A stretch of 64,000 nt of DNA. It comes from Taxillus chinensis. Lineage: Eukaryota > Streptophyta > Magnoliopsida > Santalales > Loranthaceae. The notes beneath the pieces were generated by a model. It had not been told where the DNA came from. It saw nothing but the letters and a program-made list of their open reading frames with translations, and made no database searches. Shown here one piece after another: positions 53,412-62,650 of the stretch; positions within the stretch are counted from its first letter, which is position 1; each line of letters starts with the position of its first letter. The translations under genes and the position numbers were made by a program. The stretch is taken from assembly GCA_023512835.1 (NCBI GenBank), contig CM042089.1:16790562-16854561 (forward strand), given 5' to 3'.

Positions 53412-55079
53412 TTTCTCATTTGAATTACCCAACAAGTATATTTACTCACAAACCATGCATTGTACGTTTACTAAAAGTAGTAGAAACTCACTGACTGTCT
53501 TGCTGATCATACTTACTGTTTAACGGTTTCATGTTTCTGATATTAATCTCAACCTCATATTGGGAGGATGCTTGCGTTTCCCGACTGAAGTCGTTTAAAG
53601 CTAACATAATTACAGTTTATATGATTTACCTCTTTCGGGTTCATGATCTTAACTTCCGTTAATCACCACATGACAAAAGCATGTTCATTTAGATTACTCT
53701 ATTAACATGCATAGTTGAAGAAGTGAAATGGGATAGCTTGGAATGCCTGGTGGATGAATACTCAAACGCAGTCTGATAAGCTTCTGAAGTATAGTTTTCT
53801 AATAAGATAGACAGTGCTGAACTACAAATCGGAACGGTCAACCGAGAGGATTGCACAATCTACGGGGAGAAAATGCTTTATATATTATTCAGTAATACCC
53901 CCCGTATATGTCTCATGACCTTTTCCTGACTGTCTATCTGAGGGGGAGCCTTTCATTGAGAGGATTAAATGATCTACGGGGGAGCAGCAATGAACCCCTA
54001 ATATGTCTCGGATTCTCCCTCCTCTAAACTTTTACTTCCGGATCTGATGGACATGCTTGTTTTAAATCGGAAAAGTGGCATGTTTGGATGTATTTTCTTC
54101 TTCAACCATGCATTTTAATCGACTAATCATCTGCTTTCTTTTGATATGTGTTCGCTTTATCATTGCTCACTTATGAATCCTAATGAAGCCAAATCATATG
54201 CTCTGTAATTAATCTTAGCTACGGTTCGGCAAGACGGTTTCGCTATGTTGACCTATATGAACCTGTGTATTGCTATCGACATATGCCCTGATTCGATAAT
54301 ATTGATCACTTTCACGTTGCATACGTCTACTATATTCTTAGCCATGCATGAGTTCTGTTTCTTATTAGTTCGGATTATGTTGTTTTTCACTGATTATCTT
54401 CTCTACTCCGTACTAATCCTTGCCTGTTAAGCTTTTGTATTTTCAGTATATCTTTATTTAGCTACAGGTTCAGATTTTCTTTGCAACCGTATTGATAAAT
54501 CCAGTCCATAGTCTCGGATTTGAAGTGTTGTGGTACTTCTCTTCTCTTCGACTTATTGACTGCAAAGGAATCTACTCTACTCTCTCACTAAACTCTGTTT
54601 ACGATGGACAAGGTCCATTATTCATCCGGATACTCTTTAACGAATATTATTAACTCCGGATGAGTGTCGGCTCTTTCCTCCGGACTCCTGACTTTGTTCA
54701 ATTGTGACAATCCACGTATACTCATATGTCGCATGCTTTTGAGGAGGAATAACGATGATTCATTAAATGCATATCTTGGGTTCCACACAAACCTCTCTGG
54801 ATGGCAACCAGTTGTAATCTCTACTTGGTCATGCAGTCTCCACGACATCGTTTTATTCGGAGACGCCTCGATATCCAGGCAAATGACATCAGCATGTCGC
54901 GCGGGTCCCTACCTCACTCACACATTCCTAGACCCGCTGACATTTGCGGACTCGGTCTTATATGTTCTGATCATTCCTGCGAAGCACGAGTATTGCTCAT
55001 TTCAAATCCCTAACCCTCTCGTTGCTCCTTCTACTGTCAAGACCTCACCTTTCCTCTTTTCCTTCCCATCAAATCTGCA
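53412..55079 (+). other. spacer between pol and the env-position region (SirS)
   Basis: Mostly non-coding, T-rich, about 1.7 kb. It includes the duplicated polypurine block (53842-54020). Short open frames (54245-54430, hydrophobic; 54664-55125) show no recognisable domain; the second overlaps the start of the next gene in another frame. Such a spacer is normal in Sireviruses. Confidence 0.6.
53842..54020 (+). repeat. duplicated polypurine-tract block (SirS)
   Basis: Two units share GAGAGGATT...ATCTACGGGG(G)AG followed by an A/G-rich run, a CCCC run and ATATGTCTC: the first at about 53842-53912, the second at about 53957-54010. A further G-rich tract, GAGGGGGAG, is at 53940-53948. Sireviruses are known for multiple polypurine tracts after pol. 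Confidence 0.72.
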
Positions 55080-55748
55080 ATGGCACCCAGAATCTTTCTC
55101 TCCGGCGTTAATCCTGGCCATCTAGTTGATTGGAATGCTGTTTCTGATCCTCCGGATTGGTTTTACCAGCTTCGCCCTCTTCTTGAAGCCTCGCACATAC
55201 TCAACCTGGTCTCCAATCCCGTCGCTCTTCTTATCGATGACATTCTTGAGTATTACCAACGGATTCACTGCACCACCGATTCCATAACCTCTTATGTCCG
55301 CGGTGAATCCATCATCATCACTCCGGCTGTTCTCCGCGCTGCTCTCCACCTACCTCTTGGTGAACCACAGCGTCCGCATGCCGATCCAATGGCGGCTTCT
55401 ATGGGGTGCACGAATAAGGGGAAGGAATATAAGGTGAAATCCTTCCAGGGTCGCTATCGATGTATGGCGATTATTCTAAGTCGATGCCTACTGGCTCGCA
55501 CATCATCCCTGGACTCAGTTCCGTACGATCTTCTACTGGCCATGTACGGCGTTTTTGAAGGTCTTCTGATGGATTGGGGGATGTTCTTATTTCGTTTGCT
55601 ACGGAATGGTCCCAAAAACCATTCCTTCGGGCGCATCCTCGGCATTGTCTTCCGGCATCTACGTCCGGACCATTTCGCCCGAATTGATGCTTTGTCTCGT
55701 TTCCCTCGGCTTATTACCTTCGTCACCTTACGCCGGACGGGAACATGA
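55080..55748 (+). CDS. env-position gene, N-terminal plant-transposon-protein-like domain (SirS)
   Basis: The ATG at 55080 opens a 222-codon frame. It contains VALLIDDILEYYQRIHCTTDSITSYVRGESIIITPAVLRAALHLPL and then YRCMAIILSRCLLARTSSLDSVPYDLLLAMYGVFEGLLMDW. This pattern (strand, VRG, then ...I...L.LP, then a helical 'single hydrophobic' part) resembles the 'putative plant transposon protein' family (PF20167-like) found in plant retroelement ORFs. It has no signal peptide or clear membrane anchor, so it does not look like an envelope glycoprotein. The stop overlaps the next ATG (ATGA at 55745-55748). Confidence 0.6.
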   Translation: MAPRIFLSGVNPGHLVDWNAVSDPPDWFYQLRPLLEASHILNLVSNPVALLIDDILEYYQRIHCTTDSITSYVRGESIIITPAVLRAALHLPLGEPQRPHADPMAASMGCTNKGKEYKVKSFQGRYRCMAIILSRCLLARTSSLDSVPYDLLLAMYGVFEGLLMDWGMFLFRLLRNGPKNHSFGRILGIVFRHLRPDHFARIDALSRFPRLITFVTLRRTGT

Positions 55749-57467
55749 CCGCTCGCCGACCCACTGTAGCTCTCCGCGTTCTCCCTGCCCCGGAACAACA
55801 AGGCAGCTCTGTTGGTGACCCCTCCGACAGCCAAGCCCACGAGGTCAGTTCTGCACACCGATCCTCCCGGATTCGGTCCGTTGCTGCGCCCTCCCACTCA
55901 CGGGCCTCCCAGCCAAGCGTCCGTGCTGAACCGTCTGAGGTTGCGGGGCCCTCTCAGCGCAGTGCGCCTAAAGCTGTTTCTTCAGCCCCCTCTGCTGCTG
56001 ATGTCCTCACTCCCTCCATATCCGCTATCGCTGCCGCGGTTAATACCGCTGTTGCCGTCACCACCGCTGATGTCCCGGCTGCTTCTCCGGAAGCCCCCTT
56101 GCCTCCTCTACCTCAACCCCGAGATTACCTTGACCATCTCTCCGCCGTCACCTTAACGGACCTCTGGCTCCGTTTCAGCCTAGCCCACACCTCCTCCATT
56201 CCTGACACCGATCTCCGGGTGTTTTACACACGCAATACCCAATCCCCGGAGACCATGATCATCTGGAATCTGGACCACGGCTTTCTTACGCCGGCTGCCA
56301 TTCCCGATGTGTCGTTCCCTCCACCCTCCGGCCCAGTCCCTGCTACCCGAAGTCCTTCTACTGCTAAGGCTGGACCCTCTTCTCCTGCCTCGTCAAAGCG
56401 GGTCTCTTGCTCCGGATGCCTCCAATGCTCCGGATGCCTCCGAAGCTCCGGATGCCTCTGATGCTCCGGATGCTCCTGCTGCTGCTGATGCTCCTGCGGA
56501 CTCCTCTGCCCACCGCACTCCTGCTCCTGTTCATGCGGGGGAGTCCTCCAAAGCTCCGGAGTTAGTACTTGGGCGTGCCTCTTTTGGCACGGTCCACTCC
56601 GATGCTGTGCTTTCCGCTCAGCTGGACCGCCATGCCCAAGCTCAAAGCGCCCAAATTTCCGCCATCGCTGCCAAAGTTGATGCCCTCGGCGCCCAACTCC
56701 TCTCCGCTCTCACTGACTCCTCCACTTCCATGGAGCAGAAAATGGATCTTGTCGCCACCTCCGTCCATTCACTGTCTACTTCCTTCGCGGATCTGGCGCA
56801 TACGATGGCTCGTCCTCCTGTTGCTTCCCGGCGATCTGCCCAACCGGGGGAGAGAGTGTCATCTGATCCGTCTACTCCTTCTGCTCCACAACCATCTACT
56901 CGGATTGAGAAGCGGCCTGCCACTTCAGTGCTTCAGGGAGTTCAAATTCCCAAACGAAGCCGCTTCTCTCAACCAAGCTCCTCTACTGCACCTCCAGCTC
57001 CTCCTCCATCCTCCTCATCCGCAGCTGATACCTTCCTCCCATCCTATGCGGAGTTTGACCCGTCTGATGTGGATGGAAGCTTGCGCAAGGCAATGAAATC
57101 TTATGCTGCGTCTTCTGGTGAGAGAAGATGTCTTTCTGAAATGTACCTTTTCTCTCCGGTCGACATTCAGACTCTTTGTTCGGAGAAAGGACTCTTTACT
57201 ACAGAAGACATTGACAACTTCTCGAGAGCTGCTAAAATGGAGATGAGGCTGTTTCCATCTCTTTACGAAGATGGGCACTTGTTTGAAGTTCTGCCATGTT
57301 GGAATGAGGGCTATCTTCCCAGTGTGGAGTTAATTCAGACTTTCATCGACGGAACTGCTGAGGATAGCAAGCCATGGAAAACTCTCTCAACCATCCTCAT
57401 TCCGTGCACGGATCATGTCGCCACACTTCATGATGGTTGTCTTCATGATTCGAGGCCAAGCAGATGA
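55745..57467 (+). pseudogene. env-position gene, Pro/Ala/Ser-rich and coiled-coil middle (SirS)
   Basis: An ATG at 55745, overlapping the upstream stop, opens a Pro/Ser/Ala-rich frame (55745-56461). Coding character switches frame near 56397, in or next to a run of 15-18-base repeats (CTCCGGATGCCTCC type, encoding APDAS-like units), and continues to 57467. That part has a helical segment (LDRHAQAQSAQISAIAAKVDALGAQLL), a Ser/Pro stretch, and a globular-looking end (about 57040-57410). The switch is probably a one-base slip in the repeats. The region links the N-terminal domain to the protease-like end. Confidence 0.55.
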
Positions 57468-57820
57468 TTCTCATTGATTCTCATCAGATTGTGGAGCACT
57501 TCGTTAGGAAGAATCAATGGGAACCTCTGTGTCTCAGACTAACTGAAGCCGTGAAGAAAGCCGGATTATATGAAGAGTTGGGTATCACACCCCTGCGTCC
57601 GACTAAGAAACTCAAGGCGACATTCCGGGGCAAGAAGCAAGTGCCACAACAGCCGGATAAAGATAGCTGCGGAGCCTTTGTCTGTCACTTCATCAAGTCG
57701 TTCTTAACTGTGGACAAACATTGGAGCCAACACTCCACCTTTACGATGAAGCAGACAATGGAGCTGAGAGAGAAGGCAGCAACTATGATCTTCAAGTATA
57801 GTAAGCCTTATGTACCTTAG
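57379..57820 (+). pseudogene. ULP1/C48-like cysteine protease end (SirS)
   Basis: The frame from ATG 57464 (118 codons) contains VPQQPDKDSCGAFVCHFIKSF. This is the C48 (ULP1/SENP) signature around the nucleophile, with Cys at residue 69 (57668-57670) and Gln six residues before it. An LIDS Asp at residue 5 fits the catalytic acid. A His-aromatic-hydrophobic strand (57424 onward), expected for the catalytic His, lies in a third frame, and the preceding ILIPCTD strand in the frame ending at 57467. So the domain seems complete but split by two frameshifts within about 50 bases. ULP1 enzymes cut SUMO; the role in a retroelement is unknown. Confidence 0.6.
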
Positions 57821-57952
57821 TGAAAAACCTGTATTGGGGCTGAATTGTATTTAGTTGCTGATTAATGAAATTGGTTGTGTTGCGTATTCTGTATGTTATT
57901 CTTTTGCATTGCTTACCAGATCAGATTACAAAGGGTTTGGGCATATCCATAA

Positions 57953-57962
57953 TTGGGGGAGA
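57953..57962 (+). promoter_or_regulatory. polypurine tract (SirS)
   Basis: TTGGGGGAGA directly before the 3' LTR. Confidence 0.88.
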
Positions 57963-57963
57963 T

Positions 57964-59156
57964 TGTTGGATCAAACCCAGAATTTGGATAATGCTGATAA
58001 AGCCTTATGTAATTTGATCTGAGATCTTTTGTGTTTATTTGATCATTGCAGAAGATATGTTACTAATCCAGAGATGCACTCGTGTGAGCAAAGCTAAGGA
58101 CAAGATACATAATCCTGATCCGGACAAGAGTGAGTGTCGTCAAACACTTGGTAAATAACCAAGTAACAAATACATACGGAATAAGGAACATTCCTACGGA
58201 CTAAGAACTTAAAGGATAAGTGCGGAGTAAGGAAACCAGATGCGGAGTAAGGAATCCGGATGTATTACTCGCCCGGAGTAAGGATAAGTGCGGAGTAAGG
58301 AAACCACATGCGGAGTAAGAAAGCGCTGACACGGAATAAGTTATCAGACTTTTCAAGACTCGCCCGGAGTAAGGAACTTACATGCGGAGTAAGGAACTTA
58401 CATACGGAGTAAGGAACTTACATACGGAATAAGGAATTTACATGCGGAGTAAGGAAGCGCTAACACGGACTAAGGATTCCAGTACTAAATAGATACGGAG
58501 TAAGCAACCACTGACACGGAGTAAGGTTCCGAGCTTCATTAGCTACGGAGTAAGGATAATTACACCGGACCAAGAAGACACTGCTCCAACTAAACCGCAT
58601 TTAAAGTTATCAGCTCTTGGTGTCCCGATGTAAGACGAATGTATTGAGAACATGAAGAATCTTACACGTGGATCATCCGGATATGTGGACACAACCTTAA
58701 TTGTATCTCGGAACTCACAAAGACACTTATACTCTTCAAATCCAAGATCTTGAGCTCCACAATCCGCAGCAGTCAAGGCAGAGAGATTACCAAGGGATAG
58801 TTAGTGCGGAACGCATTCCGGAACTACAAGTTCCAAGGTTGTCTCTTAGGAATGTTTTGTATAAATATTCATACTTATACTTTATGTAAAAAAAAAGGAA
58901 TGAGAAGCTTTATCATCTTTAGAGATAGAACTTGGCTAGTGTGTGAGTTCATTTTGTAAACAGAGTGTAAGAGAGTTTTGCTTCTATTTTGTTGTATTCA
59001 TCTTGTGATAATAAAACAAAATACTTCCACTATCTGGTTATCTTCCACAGTGATTCTATCACTTAAACTAGATAAGTGTTTGTGTCTTGAGAGAAAAGAA
59101 AGAGTTCGAATAAGAGCCTATTCACCCCCCCCCCTTTAGGCTCCAAGGGACCATCA
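57964..59156 (+). repeat. 3' LTR of SirS (1193 bp)
   Basis: Nearly identical to 46524-47715. By eye about ten substitutions, mostly transitions, and one extra A in an A run. Followed by the TSD gaagc. It contains the same CGGAGTAAG array, G-box and TATA box. Confidence 0.95.
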
Positions 59157-59756
59157 GAAGCCCTCATGAAGGTTTTGAGCAAGGCCTACGTTCCTCCGAC
59201 TATATCCTTGGAAAATCTGAATAGCCTCGTTAACAATATCGTGGTAGATAACTTCCTTAGTTTTGGCGAAGATGAGTTACCATCAGAAGGCATTGGACAC
59301 GTCAAAGCCTTGCACATATCTGTCAAATGTAAGGATCACATTATCTCCCGCGTACTAATCGACAACAGGTCATCCTTAAACATCATGCCAACTCAAATCC
59401 TGAAGCAACTGCCAATAGACTCCTCTCACGTACGTCCCACTAATATGGTTGTAAGAGCCTTTGATGGAGAAAAGCGAGAAGTAGTAGGTACACTAGATAT
59501 CCCTTTGCAAATTGGTCCAAGTGAGTTTATGGTGGAGTTCCAAGTGATGGACATCGCTCCGTACTACAGTTGTTTGCTTGGAAGACCATGGATTCACTCG
59601 GCAGGAGCAGTGCCATCGACACTACATCAAAAGGTCAAGTTTGTGGTAAACGGCCAACTCATCTGTGTGTACGGAGAGGCAGAGATTCTGGTTACCAAGC
59701 CTATGTCTGTTCCTTACATTGAAAGTAATGAGGACATACCAGAATGCTTTTACTGA
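59157..59756 (+). CDS. Tat/Ogre-type aspartic protease (GypO)
   Basis: This continues GypO coding after SirS: ALMKVLSKAYVPPTIS, GHVKALHISVKC, then the active-site region VLIDNRSSLNIMP, a flap region, and SCLLGRPWIHSAGAVPSTLHQ. The usual retropepsin motif in this lineage is DNGS; here the Gly codon is AGG (59367-59369). This fits a CpG G-to-A change of GGG and would likely disable the enzyme although the Asp is kept. It ends at a stop at 59754. Confidence 0.87.
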   Translation, partial: EALMKVLSKAYVPPTISLENLNSLVNNIVVDNFLSFGEDELPSEGIGHVKALHISVKCKDHIISRVLIDNRSSLNIMPTQILKQLPIDSSHVRPTNMVVRAFDGEKREVVGTLDIPLQIGPSEFMVEFQVMDIAPYYSCLLGRPWIHSAGAVPSTLHQKVKFVVNGQLICVYGEAEILVTKPMSVPYIESNEDIPECFY

Positions 59757-59765
59757 TCGTTCGAA

Positions 59766-60164
59766 GTGGTTAATGTGGCCTATGCCCCCAACACTAAAGA
59801 GTCACTAGATATAGGGGGTTTGTTCCCAAAGACTGCAAAGATGATTGCCACAGTCATGCTTAAGCTGGGGCATAGAGAAGGTCAAGGCCTGGGTACACGA
59901 GCACAAGGAATCAAGGAACCTTTAGTCATACAAAGCACTAAAGAAAGTTACAGATTGGGCTACAAGCCTACCAAGGCTGACAAATCTAGAGAAGCCGCAA
60001 GGAAAAGGGAGTCCCGCTTAGCCAGAATAGAGAAAAGGCCCCTCCAAGAGCAAAGGATGACATTCCCACCCCTTGGGGCCATATTCCAGAGCGCCAGTTT
60101 TATCCATCAGAGGAAAGAATGCACCATAGCCATGTTACGGGCCAACCGTGGAGAGCAAGAATAG
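59766..60164 (+). CDS. G-patch-like segment downstream of protease (GypO)
   Basis: An open stretch of 132 codons contains MLKLGHREGQGLGTRAQGIKEPL and YRLGYKP, a G-patch-like pattern (hydrophobic, Gly-rich loop GxGLG) known from the region after protease in Tat/Ogre elements and in some retroviruses, where it may bind nucleic acid. An Arg/Lys-rich helix follows. A stop at 59754-59756 separates it from protease and a TAG at 60162-60164 ends it. Confidence 0.7.
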   Translation: MVNVAYAPNTKESLDIGGLFPKTAKMIATVMLKLGHREGQGLGTRAQGIKEPLVIQSTKESYRLGYKPTKADKSREAARKRESRLARIEKRPLQEQRMTFPPLGAIFQSASFIHQRKECTIAMLRANRGEQE

Positions 60165-60234
60165 ATGGGCGGGTATGCCAAGGACCCCCAGGGCACTAGC
60201 TGAACAATTGGAGCATTGTGGACCTCCCGGCCAA

Positions 60235-60417
60235 GTAATAATCAAAGAAGCTTTGTTGGGGAATGTTCTATTTTACTGTGTTTTCAAAATTGCAAACAAT
60301 GGTTATAACCCTTTCGGAATATTTATGAAATAAGACTTTTGCCAAAATGTATCTTTGTCCATTGCATGACATGTGCATCATCATATTTGGTTAAACTAGT
60401 CAAACTTTTACTAACAG
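60235..60417 (+). other. candidate intron between the G-patch segment and RT (GypO)
   Basis: A non-coding gap of about 275 bases separates the G-patch segment from RT. Its end is a good plant 3' splice site: T-rich, a CTAAC branch-like motif, CAG at 60415-60417. A possible donor is CAA|GTAATA at 60235. Ogre elements are known for an intron at this place. The donor choice is weak. Confidence 0.45.
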
Positions 60418-60439
60418 GTACAATCAGGCTGAAAAGGAT

Positions 60440-62005
60440 ATGTTAAGTAAAGAAGAAACGAGTTGCTTAAGGTTTGACCGTAATCCAGCTTGGGAACAAC
60501 CAGTATTTGGGGCAGAGGAAGCTGACGATGAGGAAAACTTTGAGCCTCCGGAGGACATCATGCGCCTGTTGGAAAGGGAGGATCGATTCATTGTTCCTAG
60601 CGAAGTTCCGATCGAGACTATCAACTTCGGTACGCCAACTGAGCCAAAAGAACTGTGACTAGGATCTCGAATCACTAAGGACATCAAGGACCGATTAATC
60701 GACCTCTTAAGAGCCTATATCGATGTTTTTGCATGGTCTTACGAGGATATGCCGGGACTAAATACCAACATAGTACAACACCAGTTGCCATTGAATCCAG
60801 GATGCACGCCCGTACAACAGAAGTTACGACGAATGAGACCAGCAATGATACTGAGAATCAGAGAAGAGGTACGGAAACAATGGGATGCTGGATTCCTTAG
60901 CGTAGCTCGATACCCGGAGTGGGTCGCTAACATCGTGCCCGTCCCAAAGAAAGGCGGGAAAGTCCGTATGTGCGTGGACTACCGTGACCTCAACAAGGCG
61001 ATCCCTAAAGACAACTTCCCATTGCCTCATATCGACACCTTGGTAGATAACACCGCTAAACATGCTATGTTTTCTTTTATGGATGGTTTCTCCGGCTACA
61101 ACCAAATTCGGATGGACCCCGATTACAAAGCAAGGACCACCTTCACAACTATCTGGGGCACCTTCTGCTACAATGTCATGCCTTTTGGACTCAAGAATGC
61201 CGGGGCAACATATCAGAGGGCTATGGTGACACTCTTCCATGACATGATGAATAAGGAAGTGGAGGTTTACGTCAATGATATGATCGCCAAGTCAGGAAAG
61301 GAGGAAGACCACGTGGAGGTATTGCGTAAACTATTCAACAGATTGCGCAAATACCAGCTAAAGTTAAATCCGGCCAAGTGTACCTTCAGAGCTACATCCG
61401 GTAAATTACTGGGATTTGTTGTTAGTCAAGATGGAATAGAAATCGACCCCGACAAGGTCCAGGCCATCCAAGAAATGTCCATACCAAAGACTATCAAAGA
61501 AGTCAGAGGTTTCCTCGGGCGACTCAACTATGTTGCCCGCTTTATCTCACAACTCACTGCAACTTGCGAACCTATCTTCAAAATACTTCGCAAAAATAGT
61601 CCCGAGGTTTGGAATGACGAATGTCAGGAGGCCTTTGACAAAATCAAGCAATACCTTATGAATCCACCAATTCTGGCTCCTCCAACACCTAACGAACCCT
61701 TGATCTTGTATTTGATGGTCCAGGATACATCCATGGGCTGTGTATTGGGGCAGCTTGATAAAGCGAAGAAAAAGGAGCAAGTCATTTATTACTTGAGCAA
61801 GAAATTTATATCGTGCGAAGAAAAGTATACTCCCTTAGAGAAAGCTTGTTGCGCCCTCGTCTGGACCACTCGAAGATTAAGACAAGACACCCTATACCAT
61901 ACTACATGGCTCATCTCAAGACATGACCCACTCAAATATCTCTGTTGGAAAACTGGCAATGACAGGAAGGATTGCAAAGTGGCAACTGCTCTTATCCGAA
62001 TATGA
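60440..62005 (+). pseudogene. Tat/Ogre-type reverse transcriptase and RNase H (GypO)
   Basis: An N-terminal segment (60440-60658) ends at a TGA. RT is open at 60749-62005: FAWSYEDMPGLN, LRRMRPAMILRIREEV, WVANIVPVPKKGGKVRMCVDYRDLNKA, FSFMDGFSGYNQI, FCYNVMPFGLKNAGATYQR and VEVYVNDMIAKSG. The first catalytic Asp of YVDD is Asn (codon AAT, 61274-61276), which would abolish polymerase activity and is explained by one CpG transition. The connection and classical RNase H follow (GCVLGQLDKAKKKEQVIYYLSKKF). The frame breaks near 61950. Confidence 0.9.
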
Positions 62006-62650
62006 CATCATCTATGTCCCATAAAAGGCCATCAAGGGAAGTGTCATAGCAGATTACTTAGCCAACAGGGCCTTGGAGGATTATGAGCCCATGAGCTCCG
62101 ATTTTCCAGACGAATACGTCAATGCTGTTCAGGAGGATCAAGAATCAAAGACGTGGATTCTGTGGTTTGATGGAGCCTCAAATTTATCCGGTCATGGCAT
62201 TGGGGCAGTATTAATCTCCCCGACCGGTCAACATTATCCCATGGCCGCCAAGTTGGCCTTTCCCTGCACAAACAACATAGTAGAATATGAGGCTTGTATT
62301 ATGGGTCTCCAAGAAGCCTTGATCAAGGGAATCACGAAACTTCAAGTCTTCGGGGATTCGGCCTTAGTAATCTATCAAGTCCGTAAGGAGTGGGAAACCC
62401 GGAATCCCAAACTCATTCCCTACCAAAAAATGATATGTGATATGGCTAAACTATTTGATGAAATCTCATTTGAGCATGCATCCCGGGAACATAATCAGAT
62501 TCCAGATGCTTTGGCCACTTTGGCAGCCCTCCTTCAGTTGGATACAAGTTTAGAAGTGCCCTCTTTCGACATCTGTGTACAAGAGGTGCCAATATACTGT
62601 ATGATGACAAGTAGGGATACTAACACAAAGTCATGGTATCATGATATCAA
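62006..62650 (+). CDS. second, archaeal-type RNase H (GypO)
   Basis: The frame from 62073 carries a complete second RNase H fold with all four acidic residues: Asp in WFDGASN (62169), Glu in EYEA (62289), Asp in GDSALV (62355) and Asp in QIPDALATL (62505). A dual RNase H is the hallmark of the Tat lineage. An in-frame TAA near 62022 lies just upstream, so the domain is cut off from RT. Catalytic residues look intact. Confidence 0.88.

Larger units (their letters stand above)
46524..59156 (+). mobile_element. SirS: Sirevirus-like Ty1/copia element (12.6 kb)
   Basis: It has complete ends: LTRs 46524-47715 and 57964-59156 differing at about ten substitutions and one indel by eye (under 1%), a tRNA-Met PBS, a polypurine tract, and the TSD gaagc on both sides (46519-46523 and 59157-59161). 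It carries gag, protease, integrase, RT and RNase H. It also has a 4.5-kb 3' region with duplicated polypurine tracts and an env-position gene region, the Sirevirus layout. Despite the young LTRs, the coding region has stops and frameshifts. Confidence 0.95.

Noticed and set aside
54245..54430. Hydrophobic 61-codon frame as an envelope transmembrane peptide
   Set aside because: Short, T-rich by composition, no cleavage or fusion features, and no link to the following coding frame.
55080..57820. A host gene inserted between elements
   Set aside because: It lies between SirS pol and its polypurine tract and 3' LTR, inside one TSD-bounded insertion, so it belongs to the element, although a past capture from the host is possible.
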